The notes: a model not told the origin generated them from the letters alone. Positions 49,771 to 59,959 are shown, counted from the stretch's first letter. The stretch: DNA of 64,000 nucleotides from Shewanella sp. (GCF_013214165.1 NZ_JABSSM010000027.1:1-64000); one strand, 5' to 3'. Translations and numbers: made by a program.

Positions 49771-51114
49771 CTAGCCTTTTCCCTCTTCTGCAGGGTCTTC
49801 AGGCATGGTCAGATCAATTTCATCTAATGTCGAACCCAAGTCTGGCTCTTTCTCTTTACCTTTCTCTTCATCAAGTCTTTTTTGAGTCACGGCTAACGCC
49901 TCTTGCAAGTTACGTCTCTTACGCCAGATCAGTAATCCCAGTGTACCTAAGACCAATATCGTGACATTAACCGTTATGATCCAGAAAATAGCTTCATCTT
50001 TGGCCTTCGTTTCTTCGATGGCCGCTTGCTTTGCCGCTCTGGCCGCTAACTCTTCCTTTGTTGGTGGTGGCTTAGGAGGCTCGATCAAATTAAAGAAGCG
50101 TTCAGGTAAGGCTAATACGATCTCTCGTCCGCCTAATGTTGTCGTTGCAGCCATCCCTTTAATTCTATAGCTACCAAAATCTGATACTTCCGGAAGAATG
50201 ATCTCACTCTGTGATGCTACTAATCCGCTTAATGAAATGGGTAATTGAAGTCCAGCTGGACCGACTAATTCAAAATCTAAATGTGTCTCGGATAACTGCA
50301 CCTCAGTTTCATCGACTCTTACATATAGCTTCCAGCGTCCTTCTAAAGGGTCTTCGGGTTCAAGCACATCTATTTCAATCGGGATAGGCGATAACATGAA
50401 CTTAAACTGTTTTTCACGAGAAAACACATTGTTCCTCACCTCGACTTGAAAGGTATAGTGGCCCCACGGCTGATTTAAGTTGATTTCCCCGGTAAAAATA
50501 CCGTCATCTGGCCGTTCATCTAAACCTTCGCCATGATCTTTATATGAGCCAACGACCAGAGAACCCGCAGCGAAATTTTCATCACTAGGCAGGTGCTCAC
50601 TGATGAAACGAGCGGTCCATTCGACTAAGTAATCCAGCCCAGGCATTCTTAAACGCTGTTCATCTCCCAATAGCTGAGCCGTCACTTTTAAGCGTTCGCC
50701 TTGAAATAAGGGTTGGGGTAATGCGTCGACCTTGATGCCCAGTTTTGAGAACTTTTGAATCTTAGAGCCTTCTACGACTCTGCCTATGAGCTGCCATGGA
50801 CCAGGCATAGGCTTATGTATGGTCACGATATCACCACTCAAGCCATCGACCCATTGCACCTCTTTGGGATGTCGACTCGCATACCATTTACTGCCATCGG
50901 GTAAGACGATGACCACAGGTGCACTACCATATTCACGTTGAATGAAAAGGGTGAGACTATCGACCATATGATCGATCCTGAAGCGATTCTTCAATACACT
51001 GGCTTCACTCGAAGGCACAACATCGGCCAATACCCATGTAGAAAACACAGTGCTTAGCATAATGACTAACGCAGCGAATGATTTTTTGCTCGAAACAAAA
51101 TGTTTAGCGCTCAT
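49771..51114 (-). CDS. TIGR03503-family protein of unknown function
   Basis: A 447-residue exported membrane-anchored protein. It has a signal peptide (SAKHFVSSKKSFAALVIMLSTVFSTWVLA), a beta-rich periplasmic region (about 30-370), and one C-terminal membrane helix (FWIITVNVTILVLGTLGLLIW, near 385-405) followed by a charged cytoplasmic tail. It fits the uncharacterised TIGR03503 family of Vibrio/Shewanella. The frame extends to 51150 via TTG; ATG 51114 begins the signal peptide. No partner genes nearby suggest function. Confidence 0.8.
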   Translation of the reverse strand: MSAKHFVSSKKSFAALVIMLSTVFSTWVLADVVPSSEASVLKNRFRIDHMVDSLTLFIQREYGSAPVVIVLPDGSKWYASRHPKEVQWVDGLSGDIVTIHKPMPGPWQLIGRVVEGSKIQKFSKLGIKVDALPQPLFQGERLKVTAQLLGDEQRLRMPGLDYLVEWTARFISEHLPSDENFAAGSLVVGSYKDHGEGLDERPDDGIFTGEINLNQPWGHYTFQVEVRNNVFSREKQFKFMLSPIPIEIDVLEPEDPLEGRWKLYVRVDETEVQLSETHLDFELVGPAGLQLPISLSGLVASQSEIILPEVSDFGSYRIKGMAATTTLGGREIVLALPERFFNLIEPPKPPPTKEELAARAAKQAAIEETKAKDEAIFWIITVNVTILVLGTLGLLIWRKRRNLQEALAVTQKRLDEEKGKEKEPDLGSTLDEIDLTMPEDPAEEGKG

Positions 51115-51245
51115 AAAGATGACGTCTGTCCTCGTCGAAGAAGTTAGCAATTGAAATATACAGTGTCGGATACTATGCTCTAGATGCTATTTATAGGGCG
51201 CCGATAAGAAAACGCCCTTATTTGATATCACACAGTGCCAGTGAC

Positions 51246-51974
51246 TCAATCACGCCAGGCACAGAGTCCGCCTTTAGCCACGATATCGAGTCGCGCTTCG
51301 TGCTTAGCTAGTTCATCGGCCGATGCCGCGATCACTTTAAGTTTTGTGCGTTCTTGACTTAATCGTATTATGTCACTGGCACCTTCGGCCCCGCTGTCGC
51401 CTGAAAGATTAAACTTGGTCTGCCCACCTGTCATCAGCAGATAGACATCGGCTAAGATCTCCGCATCTAATAATGCGCCGTGGAGTTCACGCCGTGAGTT
51501 ATCTATGCCATAACGCTTACACAAGGCATCGAGATTGTTTTTCTGACCCGGATGCAGATATTTCGCTATCGCTAAAGTATCCAAGATGCCGCAGATATCG
51601 GCAGTCTTAGGCCCTTTGGGCTGCAATAAGCCAAACTCATGATCCATGAAGCTGATATCGAACGACGCGTTATGGGCCACGACTTCGGCGCCATCAATAA
51701 ACTCGATAAAGCTCTGTGCTATCTCGGCAAATTTTGGCTTTTTAGCCACATATTCGTTGGAAATACCGTGAACTCCGATGGCTTCTTCATCGATGAGCTG
51801 TTGTGGATTGATGTATTCATGATAATGGCGACCGGTCAAGCGCCGGTCAATCACTTCAACGCAACCAATTTCTATGATTCTATGTCCTAGAAAAATAGCA
51901 CCCACGCCCTGGTTCATACCTGTGGTTTCGGTATCGAGAATGATCTGACGTTTTGCACTAGACACTATGTTCAT
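51246..51974 (-). CDS. dnaQ: DNA polymerase III epsilon subunit (proofreading exonuclease)
   Basis: DnaQ is the 3'-5' proofreading exonuclease of the replicative polymerase. The 242-residue protein has ExoI QIILDTETTGMN (Asp/Glu, near 10-21), ExoII VAHNASFDISFMDHEF (near 98-113) and ExoIII HGALLDAEILADVYL with the DEDDh His and Asp (near 164-178). The C-terminal tail binds the alpha subunit. It is divergent from rnhA with 67 bases between the starts, the classical dnaQ-rnhA arrangement. Confidence 0.97.
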   Translation of the reverse strand: MNIVSSAKRQIILDTETTGMNQGVGAIFLGHRIIEIGCVEVIDRRLTGRHYHEYINPQQLIDEEAIGVHGISNEYVAKKPKFAEIAQSFIEFIDGAEVVAHNASFDISFMDHEFGLLQPKGPKTADICGILDTLAIAKYLHPGQKNNLDALCKRYGIDNSRRELHGALLDAEILADVYLLMTGGQTKFNLSGDSGAEGASDIIRLSQERTKLKVIAASADELAKHEARLDIVAKGGLCAWRD

Positions 51975-52041
51975 AAATTTTCTAACACTTCCTAAGTTTT
52001 TGGGTATACTCGCCCGATAATATGTCTATGGTAACAACTTG

Positions 52042-52506
52042 ATGTTAAAACCGCTCTCTATATTTACCGATGGATCCTGTTTAGGAAATCCTGGCCCCGG
52101 AGGGTATGGGGTGGTGATGAAGTACAAGTCACAAGTCAAAGAACTCTCCGACGGTTTCCTGTTAACCACCAACAACAGAATGGAGTTACTGGCGCCTATC
52201 ATCGCATTGGAAGCCTTGAAAGTGCCCTGCAAAATCGTGCTCACCAGTGACAGTCAATACATGCGGCAAGGCATCACTCAATGGATCCACGGCTGGAAAA
52301 AAAAAGGCTGGCTAACGGCCGCGAAACAACCGGTAAAGAATGTGGATCTCTGGAAACGTTTAGATGTCGCCACAGCCTCCCATGAGATAGAGTGGCGCTG
52401 GGTTAAGGGTCATACAGGTCATGTAGAAAATGAACGCTGCGACACCTTAGCCAGAGTGGCTGCCGAAGCCAAGCCGACTCAAGAAGACATAGGTTACCCA
52501 GTTTAA
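52042..52506 (+). CDS. rnhA: Ribonuclease HI
   Basis: RNase HI degrades RNA in RNA-DNA hybrids. The 154-residue protein has the catalytic acidic residues Asp10 ([17 protein letters not shown]), Glu in [14 protein letters not shown] (near 48), Asp in [12 protein letters not shown] (near 70) and Asp in [12 protein letters not shown] near 134. The track starts one codon earlier at TTG; ATG 52042 is the likely start. It is divergent from dnaQ. Confidence 0.97.
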   Translation: MLKPLSIFTDGSCLGNPGPGGYGVVMKYKSQVKELSDGFLLTTNNRMELLAPIIALEALKVPCKIVLTSDSQYMRQGITQWIHGWKKKGWLTAAKQPVKNVDLWKRLDVATASHEIEWRWVKGHTGHVENERCDTLARVAAEAKPTQEDIGYPV

Positions 52507-52520
52507 GCCAGACCTTATTG

Positions 52521-53417
52521 CTAAGCCGACAAGTTATTAAAATTGGTACAGAAGGCGATAAACGCATCGCATAATGGGGTAAAGTTTCGGCTCTTATGAT
52601 GGATACGATAAAACTGTCTGGTTAATTCGAGTCCTTCAACCTCGATAACAGCCAGCTCCTTGCGACTCAGCTCTTTTTCAAGGGTCAATTCAGACAGCAC
52701 GGCCAGGCCAGCTCCTTGCTTGACCGCTTGCTTTATCGCATCGGGCGTACTGAAGCTGAATCTTTCTATGGGCTGCATATCCAGTGCATTGGCCGCACCG
52801 ATAAAATAATCTCGGGTACCTGAGCCCTCTTCCCTCATCACCCAAGGTTGCCCGCGTAATGCCATGGGGTTAACCCGCTTTCCCGCAAGAGGATGCGCCG
52901 GGTGACAGAAAACGAGCAAGTTATCCCTATGCCAAGCCTCGACGTTAATGCGGCTGTCGAGGCACTGTCCCTCAATAAAACCGACTTCAACTCTGCACTC
53001 CAACACCGACTTTATGACGGCTTGAGTATTATCAATATCGAGATTTATGTAGGCGCTGGTATGTTGCTGGCAGAAGGCCACCGTACTTTTTGCCATCAAG
53101 TAATTACCGATTGTGGAGCTAGCGCTAACATTTAGCGTGCCACTGAGTTCGGCTTCCGCAGAGGAGAACAGATGCTCTATCTGTTCTAGCTTCTGTAACG
53201 CCTCGGTAGCCAATGGTAGCAAGAGGCTCCCCTGAGAGTTCAACCTTAATCGGTTACCGACCCGCTCAAACAATTTAGCATCGAGTTGCTTCTCTAATTC
53301 CGACAGGGCCATGGAGGTTGCCGGGGCCGATAAGTTCATCATATCGGCGGCTCGGGCAACTTGACCACTGCGGGCGACGGCTTCAAATATTGATAATTGC
53401 TTCAGTGTTATTCGCAT
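52521..53417 (-). CDS. LysR-type transcriptional regulator
   Basis: A 298-residue regulator with an N-terminal winged helix-turn-helix (LKQLSIFEAVARSGQVARAADMMNLSAPATSMALSELEKQL, about 4-44) and a periplasmic-binding-like effector domain (about 90-295, with WVMREEGSGTRDYF). It resembles the YeiE/CysB-like branch by that segment, but the target is unknown. It sits between rnhA and the yafS-like gene, with no divergent neighbour gene, so its regulon cannot be guessed. Confidence 0.9.
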   Translation of the reverse strand: MRITLKQLSIFEAVARSGQVARAADMMNLSAPATSMALSELEKQLDAKLFERVGNRLRLNSQGSLLLPLATEALQKLEQIEHLFSSAEAELSGTLNVSASSTIGNYLMAKSTVAFCQQHTSAYINLDIDNTQAVIKSVLECRVEVGFIEGQCLDSRINVEAWHRDNLLVFCHPAHPLAGKRVNPMALRGQPWVMREEGSGTRDYFIGAANALDMQPIERFSFSTPDAIKQAVKQGAGLAVLSELTLEKELSRKELAVIEVEGLELTRQFYRIHHKSRNFTPLCDAFIAFCTNFNNLSA

Positions 53418-53427
53418 TTAAACTCTA

Positions 53428-54168
53428 TTACTTCTGTTTAACTGTGTCATTTTTTAAAGAGGTTCTCCCCGCCGTGGGCGCCGCGGTCCAATTAGGCTGA
53501 CGGACTTTCTGCCTTGCATGTATCCGTGTCAATGGCGTCTCTAACTTACGAGCGACGATCAGATAAACGCTACCGGTTCCGGGCAACCAGGCCTTGAGTG
53601 CGTTTTGCCAGATGCTTTGTTGGCGTATTTCACTCAGCAGGTGATGGTGAATGATGCGCTCATCGGCCACCACTTGGTAACCCAATAATCCCAGCCAATC
53701 TTTGACCCTAGATGGTGTAAAGAACCGACCACACCAGGGGAGTTTATCTTGGTACTTAGGCAAAACTTTACCAATAAAAGCCGGACTCAAGGGATTAAAC
53801 CCCACAATAAACAGATATCCACCGGATATTAGTACCCTGTCTGTTTCACGCAGTAGCTTATAAGGATCATGTTCAAACTCGAGCAACATGTTCATGACGA
53901 CGGCATCGATGACCCCGTTCTGTATGGGCAGCGCACTAAACTCCGCGCGCAAAGATGCACCATCGCCATCGAACAGAGAAAACTGGCGACCGACAGGCAA
54001 ACCAGGCATTTTTAATTCGGCGCTTAAGGGACCGAGGCTTAACATATGATAGCCAAACACTCTTGGCCACCATGATTCAAGCTCTCGCTCTACACTTGCC
54101 TTGATTTTTTCTCCATTAGGCAATTGCGACCACGTTCGAGGTACCAATACTTTCATGTCATTAAACAA
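53428..54168 (-). CDS. Class I SAM-dependent methyltransferase (YafS-like)
   Basis: A 246-residue methyltransferase-fold protein. Motif segments are MLSLGPLSAEL near 43-53, QFSLFDGDGASLRAEFSALPIQNGVIDAVVMNMLLEFEHDP and YLFIVGFNPLSPAFIGK. The Gly-rich motif I is degenerate. Position next to gloB and rnhA/dnaQ matches E. coli yafS, and the sequence fits. Start: TTG 54168 has GGGAG six bases upstream; the next ATG (54156) is poorly spaced. The C-terminus is Arg/Lys-rich. Substrate unknown. Confidence 0.82.
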   Translation of the reverse strand: MFNDMKVLVPRTWSQLPNGEKIKASVERELESWWPRVFGYHMLSLGPLSAELKMPGLPVGRQFSLFDGDGASLRAEFSALPIQNGVIDAVVMNMLLEFEHDPYKLLRETDRVLISGGYLFIVGFNPLSPAFIGKVLPKYQDKLPWCGRFFTPSRVKDWLGLLGYQVVADERIIHHHLLSEIRQQSIWQNALKAWLPGTGSVYLIVARKLETPLTRIHARQKVRQPNWTAAPTAGRTSLKNDTVKQK

Positions 54169-54341
54169 GCAGTACTCCCTTAATTGATGCAGCGACTTAA
54201 TATACCTGGCTAAACGGCAGTGGTATAATTATATGCTATACCCCATTAAAACGTGAATCTGTAAACTTCGCAATAAATTACTTGGTTAACTGAAGCTATG
54301 CCCTCAGTGTGTAAATTAACACCAGATAAGATGAGATACAT

Positions 54342-55151
54342 ATGCAAGCAATTGAATCTTCAAAATTAAAAATCACCCCATTAGCCGCATTCAATGATAA
54401 TTATATCTGGATTATTGCCCAAGATGGTGATCGGTCAGTGTACGTGGTCGACCCAGGCGATGCCCAAGTCGTCATAGATTATCTGCACACAGAGCAATTA
54501 CAACTGGCAGGGATCTTAATAACACATCACCACCATGATCACACTGGCGGCATCGCTAAACTATTAGCATATGCAGGGCATCAGATTGAAGTATATGGGC
54601 CCGATAGTGAGAACATTGCCAATCTCAATAATCCTATCAGCACCAATAGTCAGATTCAGCGCCATATCACACTCAAACAATTCAAGTTAAGGGTAGATAT
54701 TATTCCTTTGCCCGGACATACATTAGGCCATATAAGCTATTTGATGGCGGGTGAGCTTTTTTGTGGCGATACCCTGTTCAGTGGCGGCTGTGGCAGACTC
54801 TTCGAAGGTACTCCTTCGCAGATGCACGACTCTTTAATGACATTATCCCGGCTTCCAGCAGAGACCCGAGTCTATTGCGCCCATGAATATACTTTAGCCA
54901 ATCTGGATTTTGCTCTCTCGGTTGAACCGACTAACCCAGAGCTAATCCAATACCATAAGCTTTGTCAAAACAAACGCAGTAGGCAAGTAGCAACAATTCC
55001 AACCAGCATAGCCACAGAACGTAACATCAACCCTTTTCTGCGTTGCAATGTCAATACGATTAAGGCCTCAGTTAATCAACATTTCATGCAAAATGTGTCA
55101 AATCCTGTGGACACCTTCGCCCTTCTAAGGCAATGGAAAGACAATTTCTAA
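54342..55151 (+). CDS. gloB: Hydroxyacylglutathione hydrolase (glyoxalase II)
   Basis: GloB hydrolyses S-lactoylglutathione to lactate and glutathione, completing methylglyoxal detoxification begun by GloA (4338). The 269-residue metallo-beta-lactamase-fold enzyme has the THHHHDHTGG motif (near 63-72), LPGHTLGHI, FCGDTLFSGGCGRLFEG and YCAHEYTLANL, all expected metal ligands. The C-terminal helical domain is present. It is divergent from the yafS-like gene. Confidence 0.97.
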   Translation: MQAIESSKLKITPLAAFNDNYIWIIAQDGDRSVYVVDPGDAQVVIDYLHTEQLQLAGILITHHHHDHTGGIAKLLAYAGHQIEVYGPDSENIANLNNPISTNSQIQRHITLKQFKLRVDIIPLPGHTLGHISYLMAGELFCGDTLFSGGCGRLFEGTPSQMHDSLMTLSRLPAETRVYCAHEYTLANLDFALSVEPTNPELIQYHKLCQNKRSRQVATIPTSIATERNINPFLRCNVNTIKASVNQHFMQNVSNPVDTFALLRQWKDNF

Positions 55152-55237
55152 AAAACAGCTTACAATGCAGCGCTAAATAAGTCCCCTTTTCGAGTTTTTC
55201 AACATAGAGGGACAGAGAATTAAGGAATTATTTTTCG

Positions 55238-56785
55238 ATGCGCATACAAAAAATTGTCCTAGCAGGGAGTATTTTTCTGCTCTCAGGCTGTCAGTCATTC
55301 GGCCCGTCAGTCTCTGAAGAACACCATACTCAAGCCATACCCGTTCTACCAGTGAGCTTACCTAAAGAAGTCATTGCAGAAAAAATTGAAGTTGCAGAAG
55401 TCACCGATGTTTGGCAAAGGATCCGCCAGGGTTTATCATTCGATGTGCCAGACCAAAAGCTAGTCAAGCAATATCGTGACTGGTACATCAAGCACCCACA
55501 ACACCTCAAGACAGTATCGGAACGTGCGACCCCTTTCCTCTATTTGATCGTCGAAGAAATTGAGAAGCGTGATCTGCCTATCGAACTGGCCCTGCTTCCC
55601 ATAGTGGAGAGTTCCTTCGATCCTTTCGCCTATTCACATGGCGCCGCATCAGGCTTGTGGCAGTTCACCTCCCCCATGGCGAGACATTTCGGTTTGCAGA
55701 TGAATTGGTGGTATGACGGTCGCAGAGACGTACCCGCAGCAACCATTGCCGCCTTAGATATGCTCGAATACTTGTATAAGAAGACGGATGGTAACTGGCT
55801 TTATGCCATCGCGGCATACAACACGGGTGAGGGGCGAGTGATAAATGCCGTTAAAAACAATAAACGTAACGGAAAGCCTAGCGACTTTTGGTCATTAGCG
55901 CTACCGACAGAAACACAGCGTTATGTCCCTCAACTGCTCGCATTAGCCGATGTCATCAAGCACGCAGACAAGTATGGCATAGAACTCTACCCGATAGACA
56001 ATCAAGCCAATATCCAAGTGATCGATGTGGGGAGTCAGATAGATCTTGCTCTCGCTGCCGGATTTGCCGATATGACCACATCCGCATTACATAAGCTCAA
56101 TCCTGGATATAATCGTTGGGCAACGGCGCCCAATGGCCCTCACAATTTAGTATTGCCTGTAGACAAGGTGGCAAATTTCAAATTGGCTATGGCAGATACA
56201 AATGCTGATGACAGGTTGAACTGGGAACGCTACCAGATTAAATCGGGTGATAGTTTGGGCCTGATAGCCCAGCGTTATCGCACCACACCTGCGGCGCTTC
56301 GTGCTGTCAATGACATTAAAGGCAATACCATCATAGCAGGACGTCATCTGCTCATCCCCGTTGCGGCAAACGATCCTGAACAATACGCTCTTAGCCTAAC
56401 TCAAAGAGTAAAGTCAAAACAAAATATCAGTCGTGGTAGCGAAAAAATCGATTACACCGTTAAGTCAGGTGATTCATTTTGGAAAATAGCAAAAGCGCAT
56501 AAAGTACAAACGGCGCAATTAGCCCGATGGAACAATATGGCGCCAAAAGACACATTGAAAATTGGACAAAAGTTAGCGATATGGACAGGCAGTAACAATG
56601 CATCTTCCGTCACTCGCAAGGTGAATTATACGGTTCGCAGCGGAGATTCTCTGGCCCGTATCGCTTCAAAATTTAAAGTCAGCATCAATGATCTGGTTCG
56701 TTGGAATGCATTAGAAAAAACCAAGTACATTCAGCCAGGCCAAAAACTAAAGCTATATGTCGATATGACGAACGTCAGAGCCTGA
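55238..56785 (+). CDS. mltD: Membrane-bound lytic murein transglycosylase D
   Basis: MltD is an outer-membrane lipoprotein cutting peptidoglycan glycan strands to 1,6-anhydromuropeptides. The 515-residue protein has a lipobox LLSGC (Cys18), the SLT domain (about 105-250) with LPIVESSFDPFAYS holding catalytic Glu, GLWQFTSPMARHFGL and AIAAYNTGEGRV, and three LysM repeats (about 335-378, 400-445 and 460-505, each beginning YxxKSGDS or YTVRSGDS). The gloB-mltD neighbourhood is classical. A terminator follows. Confidence 0.96.
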   Translation: MRIQKIVLAGSIFLLSGCQSFGPSVSEEHHTQAIPVLPVSLPKEVIAEKIEVAEVTDVWQRIRQGLSFDVPDQKLVKQYRDWYIKHPQHLKTVSERATPFLYLIVEEIEKRDLPIELALLPIVESSFDPFAYSHGAASGLWQFTSPMARHFGLQMNWWYDGRRDVPAATIAALDMLEYLYKKTDGNWLYAIAAYNTGEGRVINAVKNNKRNGKPSDFWSLALPTETQRYVPQLLALADVIKHADKYGIELYPIDNQANIQVIDVGSQIDLALAAGFADMTTSALHKLNPGYNRWATAPNGPHNLVLPVDKVANFKLAMADTNADDRLNWERYQIKSGDSLGLIAQRYRTTPAALRAVNDIKGNTIIAGRHLLIPVAANDPEQYALSLTQRVKSKQNISRGSEKIDYTVKSGDSFWKIAKAHKVQTAQLARWNNMAPKDTLKIGQKLAIWTGSNNASSVTRKVNYTVRSGDSLARIASKFKVSINDLVRWNALEKTKYIQPGQKLKLYVDMTNVRA

Positions 56786-56809
56786 TACTAAGCAATCAAC
56801 CGATAAAAA

Positions 56810-56839
56810 AATGCCAAGTCTGTAACAAGACTTGGCATT
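56810..56839. terminator. Rho-independent terminator, bidirectional, after mltD
   Basis: A perfect 12-bp stem AATGCCAAGTCT/AGACTTGGCATT with a 6-base loop is flanked by A7 and TTTCCC. It lies between the converging mltD and the BsuPI-domain gene. Confidence 0.85.
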
Positions 56840-56848
56840 TTCCCAATA

Positions 56849-57442
56849 CTATATTGCCAATGAGTTTACGTATTCATCTAGAGACAAACGCACTTCCCCC
56901 ATCGCCACTGTCGTCGATTCTGTTGCATGTCCAGCGTAAACCGCCACTAAGCTATACCCTTTTCCCTTAACTTGAGTTAACGCATCTTTAGGCAGAGTAA
57001 ATTTCACTGGAATCACTTTACCTGCGGCTATCACCACATCACGTATTGCCTGAGTAAACATCATGGTATCAGACCAAGCCCAGATTTTATTTCCTTGCGG
57101 GTCCAATAAGTGAAGATCAGCCGTCATGCCCGAGCGATACTGAATCGGCACGGCGAAACTCTGATTGTTGGTGATGATGAGTGTCACAGTAAAAGCCGTT
57201 TTCAATGAGACTTGTAACTGTCCGGATAATAATCCTTTATCCATCTTGGCCGCCTTTATTTCAGACTCCTTAGCCAGTGTATATGACTCAGAAGACGTTA
57301 ATGAAGAGCCATCGATTCTAGCCGACTCCACTTGAACAACGGCTTGCTGTTTAACTTGAGTTGGTGCAACCACTTGCGATATTTCTTGAGAGCAAGCAGA
57401 TAAGGCGATAATCCCAAGAGAAACAAAGAATGATTTATTCAT
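56849..57442 (-). CDS. BsuPI-related domain lipoprotein
   Basis: A 197-residue lipoprotein with lipobox LSAC (Cys17) and a single immunoglobulin-like domain (about 65-180) like the BsuPI intracellular protease inhibitor family: FTVTLIITNNQSFAVPIQYRSG, LLDPQGNKIWAWSDTMMFTQA, AAGKVIPVKFTLPKDAL. The family name comes from a Bacillus inhibitor; inhibition here is not shown. Its start codon shares one base with the stop of the AsmA gene (TAATG), so the two are coupled and probably act at the envelope. Confidence 0.78.
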   Translation of the reverse strand: MNKSFFVSLGIIALSACSQEISQVVAPTQVKQQAVVQVESARIDGSSLTSSESYTLAKESEIKAAKMDKGLLSGQLQVSLKTAFTVTLIITNNQSFAVPIQYRSGMTADLHLLDPQGNKIWAWSDTMMFTQAIRDVVIAAGKVIPVKFTLPKDALTQVKGKGYSLVAVYAGHATESTTVAMGEVRLSLDEYVNSLAI

Positions 57443-59268
57443 TAAAAACCACCTAGTTTCTTTAACAGACTATCTTTGAGTTTATCTTGCACCTTCTCTA
57501 CCTCTTGTTTCAATTTAGCGTCAAACAGCTCCTCTGTGTCTAAAGAAAATTGTGGGTCCGACATGGTGCCGGTGATTAAAAATGGAATTTCAATACCATA
57601 GAGTAGGTCTTTATCTCCTCCACCCTGTCCGTCGAGGGAACCTACCACGGCTGTGGTTAAATGATAATCCAGTGCCTCAGAGATGATGTTGGCAGTGCCA
57701 GCCCCCGAAAGCCTGATTAACGGTGAGGACATCAGCAGATCTGGATTAGATACGAGCCCCTTGACGACCGAAAATGACCCGGTCAATGAGGTGAAGTCGG
57801 TTTTCTGTTCAGATGAGCTTGTAGATGATGATTCACCACTGAGTTTTGACTGGGCCTCTCTGATCTTTTGCGGAATATTCACTCCATATAGGGCACCGTC
57901 CGCAATCTCAAACTTACCTTTAGCGGCAATATTGTGCTTGATATTATCGGCAAGCAGACTCCTGCCCTTGCCTTTAACACTGAAGTTAGCCGTGCCCGCC
58001 AACAGATCGACATCAGCGGCATCTTGCAAGAGTTCTCTTACCTGAACTCCAGTGATCAATTTTTCAAAACTGTAACTGGGTACGGCTTGTCGGCCATCTA
58101 GACGAGCTGTCACGGCAAGTTCCCCACCATAGAGATCGGCATTAAGCTGCTTTAAATCGAGAATGCCATCCTTCAACGTCATGTCCATAACCCAATTGCT
58201 GGTCATCACATTTGCAGCCTTGATAGACTTGGCCGTCAGCGCTAAGGTGAGGTCGAGAGACTTCATGGCACTTAAATCAGGCTCAACTTGAGTCGCCTCA
58301 GCTTGGGTCTTCTGCTTGGCCTTGTCAGCTTTATCTGTTGCTGGCAGGAGTTTATCAAGATCGATATCACCCAAATCCAGATTAGCCATAATTTTCGGCA
58401 CTTTATGACCATAAGCGATATCCACTTTACCTTTGGCCTGGATGTCGCCTGCCATTAATTCATCCAAGATGAGATGAACTTGCTTGGCCTCTAGCAATAT
58501 TTCCAGCTGGGTTAACAATGAGATAGATAACTTCTTATTGGGGATTGCCTCACCGGCTATCACGTTAGTTATCTTAAAATCTTTAACTTGAATCTGAGTC
58601 ATGTCTTGGGCGACTCTGATTGAGCCCTTACCCTGACTCACGAGTGTCATATCTGGCATTTCAGCACTGAAGCGATACTCGAGACTAGCAAATTCCCCCA
58701 AGGAGAACTTCCCAAGGGTTAAATTATCCAGGCTAAATACTTGTTCGGTCCCGGCTTGTTTATCTGAGATTCGAATTTGTGTATTGGTGATCGAGATGCC
58801 CCCAATATCCAGGCTCGATAAACTGCCCAGTTGAGCGCTAGTGTCATTGACTTGAGCCGGTTTATCTTCCGTGGATGAACTCTGTAAACCATCGAAGCTG
58901 GTGCGGCCATCTTTGCGGGTTTCCAGATTGACGACTAAGCCATCGAGATTTAATTTAGCAATCTCTACTTGTTTGCTAAACAAAGGCAAAAGCTCCACTT
59001 CTGCAACTATCTTGTTCACCTTTAACAGGGAGACATTATCGAATCCCTTAGGATTAGATAATGTGATATCTCCAAGCTCTATGCCTATGCTTGGAAAAAA
59101 TGTCCATGTAAGATCTTTTGCTATGATGAGATCGCGCCCTGTTTGCTTCTTTACCGCATTGACTATTTCAGGTTTAAAATCATTTGGATCAAAAATCAGG
59201 GTCAAGTAGGCCGCTAAACTCGCGAACATAAACAATAAGACAATAAAAAACCATTTAACAATTTTCAT
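57442..59268 (-). CDS. AsmA-family envelope protein
   Basis: A 608-residue protein with an N-terminal membrane helix (about 5-22) and the AsmA signature right after it: LIFDPNDFKPEIVNAVKKQTGRDLIIAKDLTWTFFPSIGIELGDITLSNPKGF. It has long periplasmic beta-rich repeats and a C-terminal AsmA_2-like region. AsmA-type proteins resemble lipid-bridge proteins and affect outer-membrane lipid homeostasis. ATG 59268 begins the membrane helix; the frame extends upstream to 59343 but those residues do not fit. It is coupled to the following lipoprotein gene. Confidence 0.88.
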   Translation of the reverse strand: MKIVKWFFIVLLFMFASLAAYLTLIFDPNDFKPEIVNAVKKQTGRDLIIAKDLTWTFFPSIGIELGDITLSNPKGFDNVSLLKVNKIVAEVELLPLFSKQVEIAKLNLDGLVVNLETRKDGRTSFDGLQSSSTEDKPAQVNDTSAQLGSLSSLDIGGISITNTQIRISDKQAGTEQVFSLDNLTLGKFSLGEFASLEYRFSAEMPDMTLVSQGKGSIRVAQDMTQIQVKDFKITNVIAGEAIPNKKLSISLLTQLEILLEAKQVHLILDELMAGDIQAKGKVDIAYGHKVPKIMANLDLGDIDLDKLLPATDKADKAKQKTQAEATQVEPDLSAMKSLDLTLALTAKSIKAANVMTSNWVMDMTLKDGILDLKQLNADLYGGELAVTARLDGRQAVPSYSFEKLITGVQVRELLQDAADVDLLAGTANFSVKGKGRSLLADNIKHNIAAKGKFEIADGALYGVNIPQKIREAQSKLSGESSSTSSSEQKTDFTSLTGSFSVVKGLVSNPDLLMSSPLIRLSGAGTANIISEALDYHLTTAVVGSLDGQGGGDKDLLYGIEIPFLITGTMSDPQFSLDTEELFDAKLKQEVEKVQDKLKDSLLKKLGGF

Positions 59269-59959
59269 AACAGGTTCCATCCAAATAGCTGAGCTTAAAT
59301 TATAGCAAGCGAGAGAGGTCGACAGTGGCGATGCCATTTTCATCAGAATATAACACCATAGTCGGTGCGAATATAATGTTATCCTTTGAAATCATACCAT
59401 TGACTTCCTTTAGCCTTTTTTTGTGTTTTATCGGATGAGTACCTATGCCTATACTCATCAGTTTCAACGCGCCAACGTCTCTGACACAAGCATAGATAAC
59501 GATAGCTTTCCAACCATATCAACTGCACTCAAGGCGGCAAAGTCACCGAGTATGGCCCTGTTGAACGAAGCACCACCATAGTGAAGAGTCGCTTCCCCCT
59601 GCTGTTTTAAGGATCTCTTTTACTTTTGAGTCATCTTCAACAACACTTAACAGTAACAAGCTCACCGCAAAATATTGTACGCTTGCGGTATTATTTGTAT
59701 TGAGTGGTTAACAATAGCAGTTTATTATTAATAATCATCATCGAATAAATCAGCTAATAGCCCCTTCATATTGGTCTCCATTAAATAAAATCACGGATGA
59801 CTCGCTCACTATTGCTACAACCAGAATATCTTGAAACATTTGCCTTGGATTTTATATGATCAAATGCCTTTGAGAGCCGGAACAAAAAGTCTATAATTAG
59901 CTAATTATTGGAACGTAATAATACTATCCTTCTTACTTACTCGAGAAAAGTGAACTTTA
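59269..59959. other. 691-base gap without a supported gene
   Basis: One short frame at 59435-59581 (48 codons, ATG, no ribosome site) is the only candidate and is not supported. The sequence is AT-rich toward the right, with TAATTAGCTAATTA near 59894-59907. Apart from this I see no strong palindrome, terminator or promoter pair here. Confidence 0.5.

Noticed and set aside
59435-59581. 48-codon frame in the gap before 59960
   Set aside because: It has an ATG but no ribosome site, no similarity I recognise and no supporting context.
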